From Thraustochytrium sp. TN22 (taxonomy: Eukaryota; Sar; Bigyra; Thraustochytrida; Thraustochytriidae): a stretch of 64,000 bases of DNA. The notes beneath the pieces are model-generated. The model did no database searches, had not been told where the DNA came from, and saw nothing but the letters and a program-made list of their open reading frames with translations. The position numbers and the translations under genes are program-made. The stretch spans positions 1 through 64,000 of the forward strand of contig JABLUY010000044.1 of NCBI GenBank assembly GCA_013306675.1, given 5' to 3'. Of the stretch, positions 20,330 to 33,269 are shown one piece after another (position 1 is the stretch's first letter; each line of letters starts with the position of its first letter).

Positions 20330-21701
20330 TCAAGTCTTCAGCTTGCCCTTGCTCTTGCGCTTCGACTTGACGGCGTCATAGTGCGCCTGCACGCGGGCGT
20401 TGTAGTCTGCTCGAGCAAGCGAGCGCAATCGTTAGTCTGGCCACGGAAGCGGATCGTCACGGCGCGGCACGTACCTTTGTCCCTCTTGAGCTGCGTGTTG
20501 GTCTTCTTGACAATTTGTAGGACATCCTCGTCATCAAGCATGTGCTGCAGGCCGACGCGCTGCGGGTTGTGCTTGGTGCTGGTGCCCCAGACCATGGCGA
20601 AGTGAAAGTCGTCAATGAGCGACTTGTGCACCTGACGGCAGGCGGCCTCGATTGAGGTGCCGTGGCGAAAGTTGGTGAGCACGACGGGCTCCTCAAAGTC
20701 GGGCGGCGAGCCACGCTTCTTGGTGTAGACGCGAACGAGGCCGAGGTAGTCCCAGATGCGCTCGAGCAGGTAGTCGTAGCCGAGCTTGAGGTTGCACGAG
20801 ATGACGAGCGAGTGCGGCTGGCGCGCAAGCGCGTCGACCTCTTCCAGACTGATCATGTCTGCCTTGTTGTAGACATAGAGGCAGCGCACGTACTTGCGGT
20901 TGCCCTCGATGAGATCGATGAACTGCTCCGGAGTGCACTCCTCGCGGAAGAGAACATCGGCGTTGTGGACCTTGTACTCCTGCAGAATGCCCTTGACGGT
21001 CTTCTCCGGGTCGTCGCCGAAGGCTTCCAGCTTGAAGCCGCCGGCGTTGAACTTGACGCCGCCGTCCTTCTTCTTCTTGAAGTAGATGTTGGCGGGGGAC
21101 TCGTTGAGCCGCATGCCGACAATCTCCAGCTCGCGCTCAAGGATGCGCCGGTGGTTCTTGACGCCTTCCTTGGCGGCGTCAAGCACCATGAGCACGAGAT
21201 CGGCGGACTTGGCACAGGCAATCACTTGCCGACCGCGACCCTTGCCATGGGCAGCGCCTTCAATAATACCGGGAAGATCCAGCAGCTGCAGCTTGGTGCC
21301 CTTGTACATGAGGTTGCCCGGAATGGCCGTGAGCGTGGCTGTGTTGCGGCGACCGTCAGTGTCCGCTGCCCTGGCCCAGACAAGGCGCCCATCATCAAGG
21401 ACAAGGAAAACGTACTAAACTCAAAGGCGGCCTGCTCGCTCTCTGTGTCGGTGAGCTCCGACAGCAGCGTGGACTTGCCGACGCTAGGAAAGCCGATAAG
21501 TGCGATGCGCGCGGACCCTGTCTTGCTCACCTCGAAGCCCTCGCCGCCGCCGCCCGACCCGCTCTTGGCCGGGTCCAGCAGCTCGCTGCGCAGCTTGGCC
21601 AGCCGCGCCTTGAGCGCGCAGATGTGCCTCATGGTCGCCTTGTTGATCTGCGTCCGCGACAGCTCCTTCTCAATGTCCTCGATGCGCTCCAGGATGCCCA
21701 T
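20330..21701 (-). CDS. DRG2: DRG2-type developmentally regulated GTP-binding protein, three exons
   Basis: Exons are 21701-21416, 21338-20475 and 20406-20330, giving 408 aa. Introns of 77 nt (GTACGT...ACACAG) and 68 nt (GTACGT...GAGCAG) both restore family sequence: the first inside YEFTTLT, the second before a Lys-rich C-terminal tail. GTPase motifs visible are GFPSVGKST (G1), the TTLTAIPG switch region (G2), DLPGIIEGA (G3) and NKAD (G4), with a C-terminal TGS domain ([23 protein letters not shown]). The start MGILERI and phrases such as YTKKRG and VWGTSTK match DRG2 rather than DRG1. DRG2 is a ribosome-associated GTPase that partners DFRP2. It is close to full family length. Confidence 0.95.
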
Positions 21702-21898
21702 GGTGCCTTGCGCGCGCGCGCGCCGCCGCCGCGCGAACCACCGCCGCCGCCGCGCGCTCGCCTCCACCGCTCCTTGGCCGCCCTTCCCGCTTGCCGCGCC
21801 CGGCCTCCGCGCCACCGCCGCTGCCGCCGCTGCCGCCGCTGGCCGCCGCCGCGCGCTGCCGCCGCTGGCCGCCGCCGCCGCCGCCGCCGCCGCCGCTA

Positions 21899-21936
<38 letters not shown>

Positions 21937-22122
21937 CGACGCTGCCGACGCGCAGCGTTTTGAACTTGAACTTCAAGTTGAACTCGACGGCCGTCATGGT
22001 GACCGCCGTCTTGGCAAGCAGCAGGCGCGCTCGGCACGTGGCTGGCGCGGGCGGGCAACGGGCGGGCGGGCGGGCGGCAGGCAGATCGGATCCGCGGCGC
22101 GGCGCGGCGCGGAGCAGATGGC
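21702..22122. promoter_or_regulatory. Divergent GC-rich spacer, DRG2 / unknown helical protein
   Basis: This 421-bp head-to-head region is dominated by (GCC)n runs (about 21780-21935) and carries both promoters. On the minus strand it includes a 33-codon ORF upstream of DRG2. Confidence 0.5.
21896..21997 (-). CDS. Candidate upstream ORF in the DRG2 leader
   Basis: A 33-aa frame begins at an ATG in strong context (GTCACCATGAC), reads [19 protein letters not shown], then a run of 12 Gly encoded by a GGC tract, and stops at TAG. It lies about 300 nt upstream of the DRG2 start. It could be a uORF, the first exon of a separate gene, or chance. There is no family match. Confidence 0.25.
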
Positions 22123-25101
22123 ATGGAGGCTGCGGCTGCCGCGGAAGGCGGCTGGGCCGCGGCCGTAGAGCGTATCCGCGCGCAGCGGGATGGCTCGCTG
22201 GAGGCTACGCGAGAGACGCTGGCGGGTTTGCAGCCACCGCTGCCGGCGCGCGGCCTGCGCCAACTCGCGGGCGCGCTCGGCCTGCACCTCTTCTCGGCGG
22301 TCGTCGCGGACGCGCTCGCAGGCCTGCTCGTAGCGAGCGTCCCGGCGGCAAGACCACGCAGGACCAAGGACAAGGACAAGGCCAAGGCAACCTTCGACGG
22401 CGAGCGCGCCCTGGCCGAGAGCGACGACGACGACGACGACGAGGAGGAGGAGGAGGAAGAGGAGGGGGGCGGCGGTGAGTGCGACGACGCGCTCGAGGTC
22501 TGGATCGCACTGCGCGAAGATGTGCGCACCGCGCTGGAGGCCCTGCCGGAGGAAACGGCAAAGCCCCTGGCCCTCGCACTGGCGCGCGTACCGGCGTGGT
22601 TCTGGCCGCAGCGACTCCTCGTCGACGCCCTCGCCAAGTGCTGGACGCAGTGGTGCACTGACGCCGCCGCGATAGACGCGGCCGTGCGCGCTCTGCAGCT
22701 CGACAACGGTGTCGCTGTGCCGGACAGCTTCGACGCGGACGTGCTCGAGCTCTTGGCCGCGAGTGCGGTTGCCGCCCCAGAGGTGGTCGCACGCCAGCTC
22801 TGGCCCGAGACCGTGGCAGCCCTGTCGCGGGCCCGCGCTCCGGGCCCGCCCGCAGCGCTGCGCGCCATCGTGGACCTCGCGCGGGGCGAGCTGCCGGCGG
22901 CCTGCCCCGACGAGATCGCCCGGCTGGTCAAGGCGGGCGTCCTCGATGCCACGCGAACCGGGGTGAGCGTTCGACAGCTCGCGACGCGGTGCTTGACGCC
23001 CGGCAACAGCGCCCAAGGCCCCGCAACCTGGGCGGCGCTGGTCGACATTGGCCGGGCTGACGCCGCGGCACTCCTTCGCGATGCTATGCGCGCGCACGCT
23101 CGGCATCCGGAGATCGTCTACGAGGCCTTCTTCGCCTTGGCCTCGCGGAAGCCCGCGGCGCTGACCGACGAGATCCTGGAAGAGCTGTGTGACTTTTGGG
23201 ACCGCGAGCTTGCGGAGCTTGTGCTTCTTTCCGAGGGCCTCCAAGGAGAGCTCACGGAGGCGAGGTGGCGCGGCTGGGCGCGGATCCTGGTGCACGCGCA
23301 GTCGGCAGCGCTGCGCCTCCTGCGCGATCGCATGGAGCGCGTCCCGGCTTTGCACTGCGCCACTAGCCGACTCATCTTGCTCCTCGGCTCCCGCGAGGCC
23401 GGGGCGCGCCTCGAAGCCAAGGACGTTGGTCTGTGGCTCTCAAGTAGCGGCCGGGCGCTGCGAGCTCATCCAACGCAGACCGCAGCGCTCACCTTTGGCT
23501 CACTTTGCGAATGGCTAGATGTTGACACAGGATTGCGAACCGCGTACGAGCGGACCGTGGTGCCGTTGGTCGCATCGCGCGGGCTCTTGGATTTGCAGAG
23601 CATGATGGTTACTTTGCGCCGCGCCGCGGCCGAGGACAGGCCGCTGTGGCGGCTCTACGTGGCTCTTACAAAGCGTCTGGGCATGCCACTCCCGCCCCTC
23701 GCGACGGACTCCGCAGCGACGACAGAGGAGCACGCCACGATCGGCGTGAGCGCCGGGCTCCTCCTCGTGGACGCGCAGGGTCTTTTCAACGCGGACAGCT
23801 TTGCAGGTCCGCAGGCCGACGAAGCCTTCGTGTGGATCCGCGCCTTGGCATCTGTTGGCACGCTCAAGGCTCGTGGAGGTGGCGCGCGAAAGCGCAGGCT
23901 CGCGGCGCCACCCAAACCGGACCCAAAGCTGGAGGCGCTGCCGCTAGAGCACGTCCGTGAGGAAATTGTGCGAGCCGCCTGGCTAGCCTCATCGGTAGCG
24001 GACGCCTCGCATGCCCGTTTCCCGCGCGCGCGGCTGGCGCGGCGCCTGACCGCCCTGGTAGGGGGAGGGACCCCGCCTCAGTCGCGGGCCCTCTTGCAAA
24101 GGCTGGTCTCGGAGCGCCTCACGTCCAGCGTGGGCGTGGGCGAGGGCGAGGGCGAGGGCGAGGGCGAGGAAGGTGACGGCGGCGGCCTTTTGCACTGTGC
24201 GTGCACGGCTTGCAGAGAGGCGGTGCGCGAGGAGCACCGCCTGCTGGCGGTCGCGGTGTCGGCGGCCGGGCTGGAGGCCCTCGAAGAGGTGGTGGCTTCG
24301 TGCGTGGATACGAGCGGGCTGGCGATTCCGAGCGTGTTCGGGCTGTTCTTAACGCGCACGGAGCTCATGTTTCGCCAGGATCGCGCCCTGGAGGCGCTGG
24401 TGAACCTGGTGCTGCTCTCTCAGTTGGTGAGCAGCGACGCGGAGCTCAAAGCGGTCTGCAAGGTGACTGGGACCTTTATGCGCACCATGTCAATGTCTGG
24501 TGCGACCGAGGGCGACGTGGCCGTCGAGAGCGCCCTCTTGCGGGTCATCGAGGGCGCGGACGAGGCGCAGTGGGCGCTGTGGGCCCCGCTGCTGCCGCTG
24601 CCGCAGGCGCAGGCGGGTGGCGGCGCCTCGCACCAGCAGACGGCGCTGCAGCCCCTGGCTGTGCTGGCCTGTATGGGCGCAAGCGCACCGTACCTGCGCG
24701 TACTGGCGTCCGGCCAGGACGCGGACTGCTCCGCCACGGCCATCGTGGGGCGCACGCGGTCGCTCGCTCGCGCCCTGGTCAAGGCCGGCCAGGCTGCGCG
24801 GCCGGGCGAAAAGGGCGCGCTGCTCGCCGTGGCCTGTGTCATGGCGGTCGACGTTCTCCAAGCGAGCGTCCGCGCGGACATGGAGGTGGCCGAGGCGGCC
24901 GGGGAGGCTTTCAAGGCGCTGGAGGCGGCCGCCTACATGTGCGAGGGGGGCGCGGGCGCCGGGGACGCGGCTTCGTGCAGGGCCGTGAGCGGCGCTGCTA
25001 CGCTATGCTCGCGCGTCGCGTCCACAGTGCCGGCCCTGGAGGCACACGTGGCGGCGCTTGCGCAATCCGGCCTCTTGGAGAGGCTGAGCGCGCTGTACTA
25101 G
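22123..25101 (+). CDS. Large helical protein of unknown function
   Basis: ATG at 22123 (GGCATGG context), 992 aa, single exon. The family is not recognised. The sequence is rich in Leu and Ala and looks entirely alpha-helical in short paired helices, as in HEAT-type solenoids. An acidic run (six Asp then eight Glu) lies at about residues 102-118 and a short Gly-Glu repeat ([11 protein letters not shown]) at about 672-683. There is no signal peptide or membrane segment. Nucleolar pre-rRNA processing factors and other large helical scaffolds look similar, but no diagnostic motif was found. The last codons and 3' flank are partly duplicated downstream. Confidence 0.8.
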   Translation: MEAAAAAEGGWAAAVERIRAQRDGSLEATRETLAGLQPPLPARGLRQLAGALGLHLFSAVVADALAGLLVASVPAARPRRTKDKDKAKATFDGERALAESDDDDDDEEEEEEEEGGGGECDDALEVWIALREDVRTALEALPEETAKPLALALARVPAWFWPQRLLVDALAKCWTQWCTDAAAIDAAVRALQLDNGVAVPDSFDADVLELLAASAVAAPEVVARQLWPETVAALSRARAPGPPAALRAIVDLARGELPAACPDEIARLVKAGVLDATRTGVSVRQLATRCLTPGNSAQGPATWAALVDIGRADAAALLRDAMRAHARHPEIVYEAFFALASRKPAALTDEILEELCDFWDRELAELVLLSEGLQGELTEARWRGWARILVHAQSAALRLLRDRMERVPALHCATSRLILLLGSREAGARLEAKDVGLWLSSSGRALRAHPTQTAALTFGSLCEWLDVDTGLRTAYERTVVPLVASRGLLDLQSMMVTLRRAAAEDRPLWRLYVALTKRLGMPLPPLATDSAATTEEHATIGVSAGLLLVDAQGLFNADSFAGPQADEAFVWIRALASVGTLKARGGGARKRRLAAPPKPDPKLEALPLEHVREEIVRAAWLASSVADASHARFPRARLARRLTALVGGGTPPQSRALLQRLVSERLTSSVGVGEGEGEGEGEEGDGGGLLHCACTACREAVREEHRLLAVAVSAAGLEALEEVVASCVDTSGLAIPSVFGLFLTRTELMFRQDRALEALVNLVLLSQLVSSDAELKAVCKVTGTFMRTMSMSGATEGDVAVESALLRVIEGADEAQWALWAPLLPLPQAQAGGGASHQQTALQPLAVLACMGASAPYLRVLASGQDADCSATAIVGRTRSLARALVKAGQAARPGEKGALLAVACVMAVDVLQASVRADMEVAEAAGEAFKALEAAAYMCEGGAGAGDAASCRAVSGAATLCSRVASTVPALEAHVAALAQSGLLERLSALY

Positions 25102-25430
25102 CTAGCTAGCTAGGTCTTCGTCGTAAGAGGCAACACCACGTCTTCTTACTGAAGCTAGGCGCATGTCGCTCGCTCGCTCCATCGCTCGCAAGGTCGTCTC
25201 GTGGGTGTAATTTGTTTGTTGGTTGAAACACTCTTCAGCCAGACTCTATTCCAGCGAAGCCAGGCGGCTGGCTCTCCAGAGGCTGAGCGCGATGTACTAG
25301 GCCTACTAGCTAGCTTGGCGCATGTCGGTCGGTCGCTTGCTTGCTCGCAAGGTCGGCTTGTGTGTGCGTTTTTAAATTTGTTAGTTACTCTCCAGCCAGA
25401 CTCGATTCTAGCTAGCGAAGCCAGGTTGCT
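25079..25430. repeat. Imperfect tandem duplication of a gene 3' end and flank
   Basis: The sequence AGGCTGAGCGCG(C/A)TGTACTA, which contains the stop codon of the upstream gene at 25099-25101, recurs near 25278. Both copies are followed by GCTAG runs, a GGCGCATGTCG(C/G)TCG segment and a CAGCCAGACTC...AGCGAAGCCAGG segment. The first copy spans about 25079-25264, the second about 25278-25426. It is non-coding apart from the copied stop region. The rest of the 460-bp spacer to the PP4 gene holds nothing else recognisable. Confidence 0.75.
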
Positions 25431-25561
25431 CTCTAGGCCTCTTAGCTAGGCTACTACCACCTAACTGTGAAGCGATGACAGACCTAGTTGGTCGCTCTCA
25501 TGGGGTCTCTCGTCATGGAGCCAAGGTTTTTTGCTTTCGGGCGGGTAGTGTGACAGGGTCA

Positions 25562-26485
25562 TCAGAGAAAGTAGGCGGGCGAGGTGCGCTTGTTTGGAAC
25601 GCCACGCGCATCCTGGGGCGCAGCCTCGACGATCTTGAACTGCTTGCCGAGGTTCTCGTCGAGCTCGAGAATGGCGGCGACGTTGCCGCAGCGGTAGCAG
25701 TAGTTGGGCGCGGACCAGACGGTGACGAGCGACTCGTCGAACATCCACTTGTAGCCCTCCATGACGAGCTGATGCGCGCGGCAGATGAGGTCGATGGAGT
25801 TGGTGTGGTTGAACTTGTCGACGACGTCCTTGCCAAAGAGGTAGCCGGCCCCCCGCGGGCTCAGGCCCCAGCCGTCGATGTCCTCCGGGTCGCTCCACAT
25901 GAGGTCGCACATGGCGCCGTCGTGCGGAACCTCCTGTTTTCGGTCAATGATGCGAATCTGGTCCAGCGTGTTGATGGAGGGCGAGAGGCCGCCGTGCACG
26001 GCGAAGATCTTGTCCTCGATGATGGCGGAAAGGCTGAGGAAGTCGAAGATCTCAGTGCAATAGCGCCAGACATTGACGGAGCCGTACTTGCGCAGGCACT
26101 CGTCGTAGAAGCCGTAGACTTGCGTGATCTGCCTGGACTCGTGGTTGCCGCGGATGAGCGTGATGCGATCCGGGTAACGCACCTTGAGCGCCAGCAGCAG
26201 CAAGAAGGTTTCCACGCTGTAAAAGCCGCGGTCCACAAAGTCGCCCATGAAGAGGTAGTTGGTCGTGGGGCACTCGCCGCCGACGCGGAAGATCTCCTTC
26301 ACGTCGTAGTACTGCCCGTGCACGTCACCGCAGATGGTCACGGGCGCGTCGACGCGCTGCACGTTGCTCTCATCGATGAGGATCTCGCGCGCGCGCGAGC
26401 ACAGCACCTTGACCTCCGACTCCGTCAGGTACTCGCACCGCTGCAGCTTCTCGATCTGCCGGTCCAGGTCCGAGTTGGACGCCAT
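25562..26485 (-). CDS. PPP4C: Serine/threonine protein phosphatase 4 catalytic subunit
   Basis: ATG at 26485, 307 aa, the same length as human PP4C; the frame extends further upstream only through a GC-rich leader. It begins with [16 protein letters not shown], as in PP4. It carries all PPP-family metal and catalytic motifs: [28 protein letters not shown] and the RAHQLV block, plus [11 protein letters not shown]. It ends with the PP4/PP2A-type C-terminus YFL, whose Leu is methylated in this subfamily. The near-identity to PP4C rather than PP2A or PP6 is clear from [19 protein letters not shown] and the tail. PP4 acts with regulatory subunits in DNA repair, centrosome and splicing-related dephosphorylation. 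Confidence 0.97.
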   Translation of the reverse strand: MASNSDLDRQIEKLQRCEYLTESEVKVLCSRAREILIDESNVQRVDAPVTICGDVHGQYYDVKEIFRVGGECPTTNYLFMGDFVDRGFYSVETFLLLLALKVRYPDRITLIRGNHESRQITQVYGFYDECLRKYGSVNVWRYCTEIFDFLSLSAIIEDKIFAVHGGLSPSINTLDQIRIIDRKQEVPHDGAMCDLMWSDPEDIDGWGLSPRGAGYLFGKDVVDKFNHTNSIDLICRAHQLVMEGYKWMFDESLVTVWSAPNYCYRCGNVAAILELDENLGKQFKIVEAAPQDARGVPNKRTSPAYFL

Positions 26486-26610
26486 CCTCACGCCCGCTGC
26501 GCGCGCCGACGACGTCGCTTCGCCCCTCCCTTCTGCTTCCCGAGCGCAGCCAGCTAGCTCGCTCGCTCGATCCGCCGGCCCGCCCTGGCGGCGACGGCGC
26601 GCGGCGCGCG

Positions 26611-26671
<61 letters not shown>

Positions 26672-27151
26672 GGGCTTGCGCGGGCGGCGGCGGCGGCAGC
26701 GCGCGCGAGCGGCGCGACGGGCGGCGACGCGCGATCGGCCGCGTTCCAGCTTTGCTGCCGCTGCGGCTCGGCCTGAATCGGGCCTATCCGCCGATGGGGC
26801 CATTCTCCTACGCTGCGCAGCTGCGGAGAGACTCGCGCGCGTGCAGTGGAGCGCCGCCACGTACGGGTCACGCGACTTGGGCGATGCCTATAGGTGCTGA
26901 GCTGGCTGGCCATCTTGCTGCGAGACCCTGTGCGCTTGACGGCCGGCCTGCCAGCGAAGGGCCGAAAAGCGTGGGCTTCGCCCTGCGCTGGGGGGCTCGC
27001 TTTGCAAGCAATGGGGACAGGGCAATGGATCCTCTCGGAGCCGGGCGGAGGGATACCGGTCACGAAGCGAGGCTCGCGAGGAGGTCCTCGCGAGTGAAGA
27101 AGACGGGAGAACACAAAGAAACTAAGAGTTAAAAGGCAGAGTACCAGCTTA
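26486..27151. promoter_or_regulatory. Spacer with GGC tract upstream of PP4
   Basis: 666 bp between the PP4 start codon and the stop of the next minus-strand gene. A (GGC)n tract at about 26600-26690 sits 115 bp upstream of the PP4 ATG, probably in its leader or promoter. No gene is seen. Confidence 0.5.
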
Positions 27152-27991
27152 TTAGTAAAGGAGGAGTGAGGCGGCGGCGAGAGCGAGCGAGGCAGACACC
27201 CCGAGAGCCACGGCGCTGTTGCCCGTGCCATCGACCGAGGTCGGCGGCTTGCTCACAAAGGTGGGCGAGTCGGTGGGGAACTGCACGGAGCCCGGCGCGG
27301 CCTCCATGCACCACTCCGCTAGGCCATAGAGCGAGTCAAGCGCGAACTCGACGTAGGGCAGGACGGCGTCGGCATCGCCAGACTGCAGCGCCGCGAGGAA
27401 GCCAGAGACGTTGTAGGCCTGCTGCAGACGCCGACGCTCGACGTCGGCAGTGCAAATGTCGTGGAAGTCTTCGATGATGCCCGTAATGTTGATGGCGTCC
27501 AGGACACCTGAGAGCGTGTGGTTCAGGGTAAGGTTGAGGCCGTCGAAACTGGGCATGTAATCCAGCAGCGCGGCGCAGGAGGCCTCCTCCTCGAAGCCCG
27601 TCTGCGCGTCGATGAGGAAATCAGTAACGTCGTCCGCATCGAGCGCGAGTGCGCACTCGAGGAGCGAGTCGTCGAAGACCGTCCAGCACACGGTCTCGTT
27701 GAGGCTACCATCACCCGTGTAGTTGGCGAGATCGCTAAGCGAAAAGTTGCCGTCCAAGCTCTCGAGCGTGGCGATGGCCGTCTCGAGGCCGGTGGCCGAT
27801 CCCGAGCCTGCCGATGCGACCGTCTCGGCAGCGCACAGCACGAAGCTCGTCATGCCGTACGCCGTGAGACAGGTGACGGCCTCGGCCGCAAGGTCCGCCG
27901 CACTCTCAGCCGCAAAGGGCGCCCGAACTGCATCACTCGTCCAGGCGCAGGTGGCCGCCACCAGCGTGAGCGTCACGGCGCGAGCTAGCAT
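27152..27991 (-). CDS. Secreted, probably GPI-anchored Cys-patterned protein (family member 1)
   Basis: ATG at 27991, 279 aa. It has a cleavable signal peptide (LARAVTLTLVAATCAWTSDA) and seven N-x-S/T sequons. The core pattern is C-x4-F-x5-(L/I)EC-x2-(S/A)L-(D/N)-x-D, seen here as CWTVFDDSLLECALALDADD, with further paired cysteines on either side. After a TDSPTF stalk the protein ends in a hydrophobic tail (ALGVSASLALAAASLLLY) that lacks a basic cytosolic end, typical of a GPI signal. Two paralogues lie at 29336-30250 and 38177-39055 on the same strand. No known family was recognised; a cell-wall or surface protein, loosely like stramenopile elicitin-type proteins in layout, is a guess. Confidence 0.82.
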   Translation of the reverse strand: MLARAVTLTLVAATCAWTSDAVRAPFAAESAADLAAEAVTCLTAYGMTSFVLCAAETVASAGSGSATGLETAIATLESLDGNFSLSDLANYTGDGSLNETVCWTVFDDSLLECALALDADDVTDFLIDAQTGFEEEASCAALLDYMPSFDGLNLTLNHTLSGVLDAINITGIIEDFHDICTADVERRRLQQAYNVSGFLAALQSGDADAVLPYVEFALDSLYGLAEWCMEAAPGSVQFPTDSPTFVSKPPTSVDGTGNSAVALGVSASLALAAASLLLY

Positions 27992-29152
27992 CTTCGCTCC
28001 GTGTCTCGGTTTCTTTGACTCTGTCCCTCTCCTTGTGTCTTGCGTCGCGTAGGACTGTCCAACAATTGCGTGTTTGCTTCTGGAGGCGAGCGACACAAGC
28101 CAGGCGAGCGGGCGAGCCGGGCGGGCGAGCGAACGGGGTTTCTGGTCAAGATAGCCGAGCCCGGACCCAGGGGCCTCATGCATCTCATCGAGTCATGAGG
28201 GGTGGCCCGCGCCGCAGCCGGGCTGGCAGGTCCACTCCCACCCCCTCTGTGTGCTGGCCCGCGCACGCAGCCTACAGCGGGGTCCCTCGCCGGTTCACCG
28301 ACGATTGTGCATCAGAGCGCGCTTCCAGGCAGCCTCGTTGCATAAGGCCGCAGCCCGTGGTACGAACGAGGCCAATGTTGCCGACGTGGCGCGCCATCAC
28401 GAGATCGCCACCCACGGCCCGTCGCCCACGAGCGAGCGAGCGGGCGAGGATGGGCCCGAGCGATGCGCGCGCCGCGTTCGATGGATCATAGCCTAGAACA
28501 TAGGAGAAGAGTCCAGCTTGCTCTCATTCACTGTCAGCGAGGACGGGACATGAACTGCGCGCCGGCCGCGTCAAGCGCGCTTAGCGCGGGTCGGAGGAGA
28601 CGAGCCAGGCCGGCGGAGTAGTACTTCCAAGGAGGGGGCGCGTCCGCCGTCCCGCGAGCAGCGAGCGGCGACGGCGCCCAAGCTGGCAAGCTACACTGGC
28701 AGCCCGGCCAGGGCGGAAAGGTCAGATGCACGCACATTGCACGCCTGGCCATAACAAGCGAGCGAGCATGCCAAGGCCAAGCAAGCAATCAACCTACCCT
28801 AGCAGCCCAAGGCAAGCCGCTGCCGTCTTCGCCCAACCCTGCCTGGCGAGGTGGGAGCGAGCGAGCGAGCGAGCGAGGGAGCCAGCAAGCAAGTCTCTCG
28901 AAGGAAGCGGAGGAGGGAGTCGGAGGGACCGCCGAGAAAAGACGAGCCTGTGGATTGTAGGCAGTGCAGGCGGCGTTGCAGATGGACTCGGGCGGCGTTG
29001 CAGATGGACTCGGACACGGCGCGCCCCCAAGCGCGATGACCTCGTTCCAGCATCTTCGAAGATGGGACCGCCGCTGCACCAAGGAAACAAACGCACCTCA
29101 TAGATCTGATGAATGTCATGTATGAGGTGATCGAGAGCGCAAATTCTAGACG
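27992..29152. other. Intergenic region without recognised genes
   Basis: About 1.16 kb. It includes GAGC/GCGA simple repeats (28855-28880) and a short duplicated 20-bp motif near 28975-29010 (CGGCGTTGCAGATGGACTCGG, twice). Open frames lack family features or homology to neighbours. Nothing else is seen. Confidence 0.5.
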
Positions 29153-29319
29153 GAGATCCTCAACTCCCTCACCGGCCCCTCGGCCTACTTCTTCGCCGAC
29201 ATTGGCGCGGCCATCGCGGTCGTCTTCGCCAACCTCGGCACGGCCTGTGGTGTGGCACCGCCAAGGCCGGCGGCGGCATTCTGTCCATGGGTGTCGCCTC
29301 GCCGCACCTGGTAGTGAAG
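29153..29319 (+). pseudogene. V-ATPase proteolipid subunit c exon fragment
   Basis: The plus strand encodes SAYFFADIGAAIAVVFANLG, the start of a V-ATPase 16-kDa proteolipid, whose first membrane helix reads FFG-x-(I/M)G-x-A-x-A-(I/V)-x-F-x-(S/N)LG-x-AYGTAK. The later part, GGGILSMGVASPHLVVK, is in a different frame. The switch falls in TGTGGTGTGG, which looks like a 5-bp tandem duplication. The fragment ends precisely at AAG|GTAAGT, a good splice donor, so it appears to be a copied genomic exon rather than a retrocopy. There is no upstream start region, and the remaining helices, including the one with the essential Glu, are absent. It lies just beyond the stop of the next minus-strand gene. 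Confidence 0.8.
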
Positions 29320-29335
29320 GTAAGTCGGCTTCTAC

Positions 29336-31859
<2,524 letters not shown>

Positions 31860-31860
<1 letters not shown>

Positions 31861-32869
31861 TGGCTTGGACGTAGCTGGCTTGGTCGTTGAGAACGAGCGA
31901 CTTGAGCATGCTGGTGACGGGCTCGAGCACGGTGTCGAGCAGGCCGGATTAGAGGCGCGCGACGGCGGCGCCACGAGCTGGAGGCGCTAGGGGCTCCCCT
32001 GGGAGCTTGCAGACGGCGAAACAGGCGCTGGGCTGCGCTCTAGGAGGCGGGGCGCCCCACCAAGGATGGCTCATCTCCATCAGCATGTGAAGGCGGGGAC
32101 AAGGGCAACGACGAGGCGCGGGACGGCGCGAGCAAGGGCGACGACAGCGGTGGCACGCTGCATTATAGAGGCGGGCGCAAGCCTGGTGGATAGCCTGGCA
32201 AGCGCAAGATCCTGCAATTGCCACCGCGGGCGAAGCGTCATCGTGGCGCAGCGCTCGAGGCTTCACAGGCGATCAGGGCAGACGCGGCGCCGAGCGTGGA
32301 GCTGGAGGACAATGCGAAGGAGAGGGGCAAGGACAATCGTCTCATCAAGGACATTCCGGACCTTCTTGCAGCCTTTGGGTTTGGAGAGACAAGGACCGTG
32401 AGGAGGGAGAGCTGCCGGAGGACCACTCACGGGTGCGAGCGGTGGTCAGCGACGTCTTGGCCGCGACCGTGCGAATGACGGAGCTCATGTATCCTGGCAA
32501 GACGGGCATCATTCAGCCGCTTGCTGGCCAGAGGCTCACTGGCGTCGGCGAGAAGTCCCGCGAGCTGTGCAGCCTGATCGAGGTGGCAACCACGGTCACC
32601 AGGCAGCCTCGAAACGCTCAAGTCAAGGCCGTACCGAGCGGGCGTTGCTCGTAAAAGGTGTCCTAAGGAAGACGCCGGAGGACTTGCGCAAGGCAAGAGA
32701 GGTCATCCTTAGCGGGAAGACTCGGCCAAAGGCGCAACATCACAACCTCGCGTGCGCTAATGGCGAGGTCCTTGCCACGGTTGAGCGCAGGCTGGAGAGC
32801 TTCGACAAAGACATACGCGTCGCCGCCCGCTTCATGCTGGTGGCAGAGAATGTCGTTTGCGCTAGTTGA
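31860..32869 (+). pseudogene. Probable decayed coding region, family unknown
   Basis: Three plus-strand open stretches follow one another in different frames (about 32218-32478, 32433-32654 and 32567-32869). Each looks protein-like: amphipathic, charged, with motifs such as DIPDLLAAFGFGE, VSDVLAATVRMTELMYPGKT and LRKTPEDLRKAREVILSGK. None starts in good ATG context. The pattern suggests a relic gene or element whose origin is unknown. There is no match to the neighbours. Confidence 0.45.
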
Positions 32870-33124
32870 GCACCTTGTCCAAAAGGCGAAACCCGAGTCT
32901 CGCTAAATAGAGCAAAGTACTAGACAATAAAACACAACAGTACTGAGGTTATCATTTTCCCAATGCGTCCTTTGCGGTTAGGCCGAGCGCACCTTTATCA
33001 CGGAGAGGCCAGGGTGTGACCAGGTGAGGAACGACGACAGAGAGACAGGGAGGTCGAAGGCACGCGGCGTGACGGCAGAGGTACGCAATCGAGCGGGCTG
33101 CGGCGGGCTGCGGCAGAGCGGCAA

Positions 33125-33215
33125 CGCGGCGGCGGCCCCGGCGGCGGCGGCCCCGGCGGCGGCGGGCGCGCGCGCGGCGGCGGCGGCGGCGGCGGCGGCA
33201 GCAGCAGCAGCGCGC
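33125..33215. repeat. GGC-rich tract upstream of the kinase-like gene
   Basis: Interrupted (GCGGCGGC)n and (GCA)n sequence. It would encode poly-Ala if translation began upstream, but no ATG precedes it in frame, so it is probably 5' leader or promoter. Confidence 0.7.
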
Positions 33216-33269
33216 GTGGCGTTGAGCGAGTCAGCCAGCGCGCCGGGCCGGGCTGCAGCGCAGCGCAGC

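Noticed and set aside
19467-20381. Several long ORFs on both strands with LGKAES, WQGRKP, ARPKAL or LAKAFG repeats
   Set aside because: They are readings of one 18-bp minisatellite that has no stop in these frames; flanks lack coding features. Exons of DRG2 and the photolyase-like gene explain the real coding sequence nearby.
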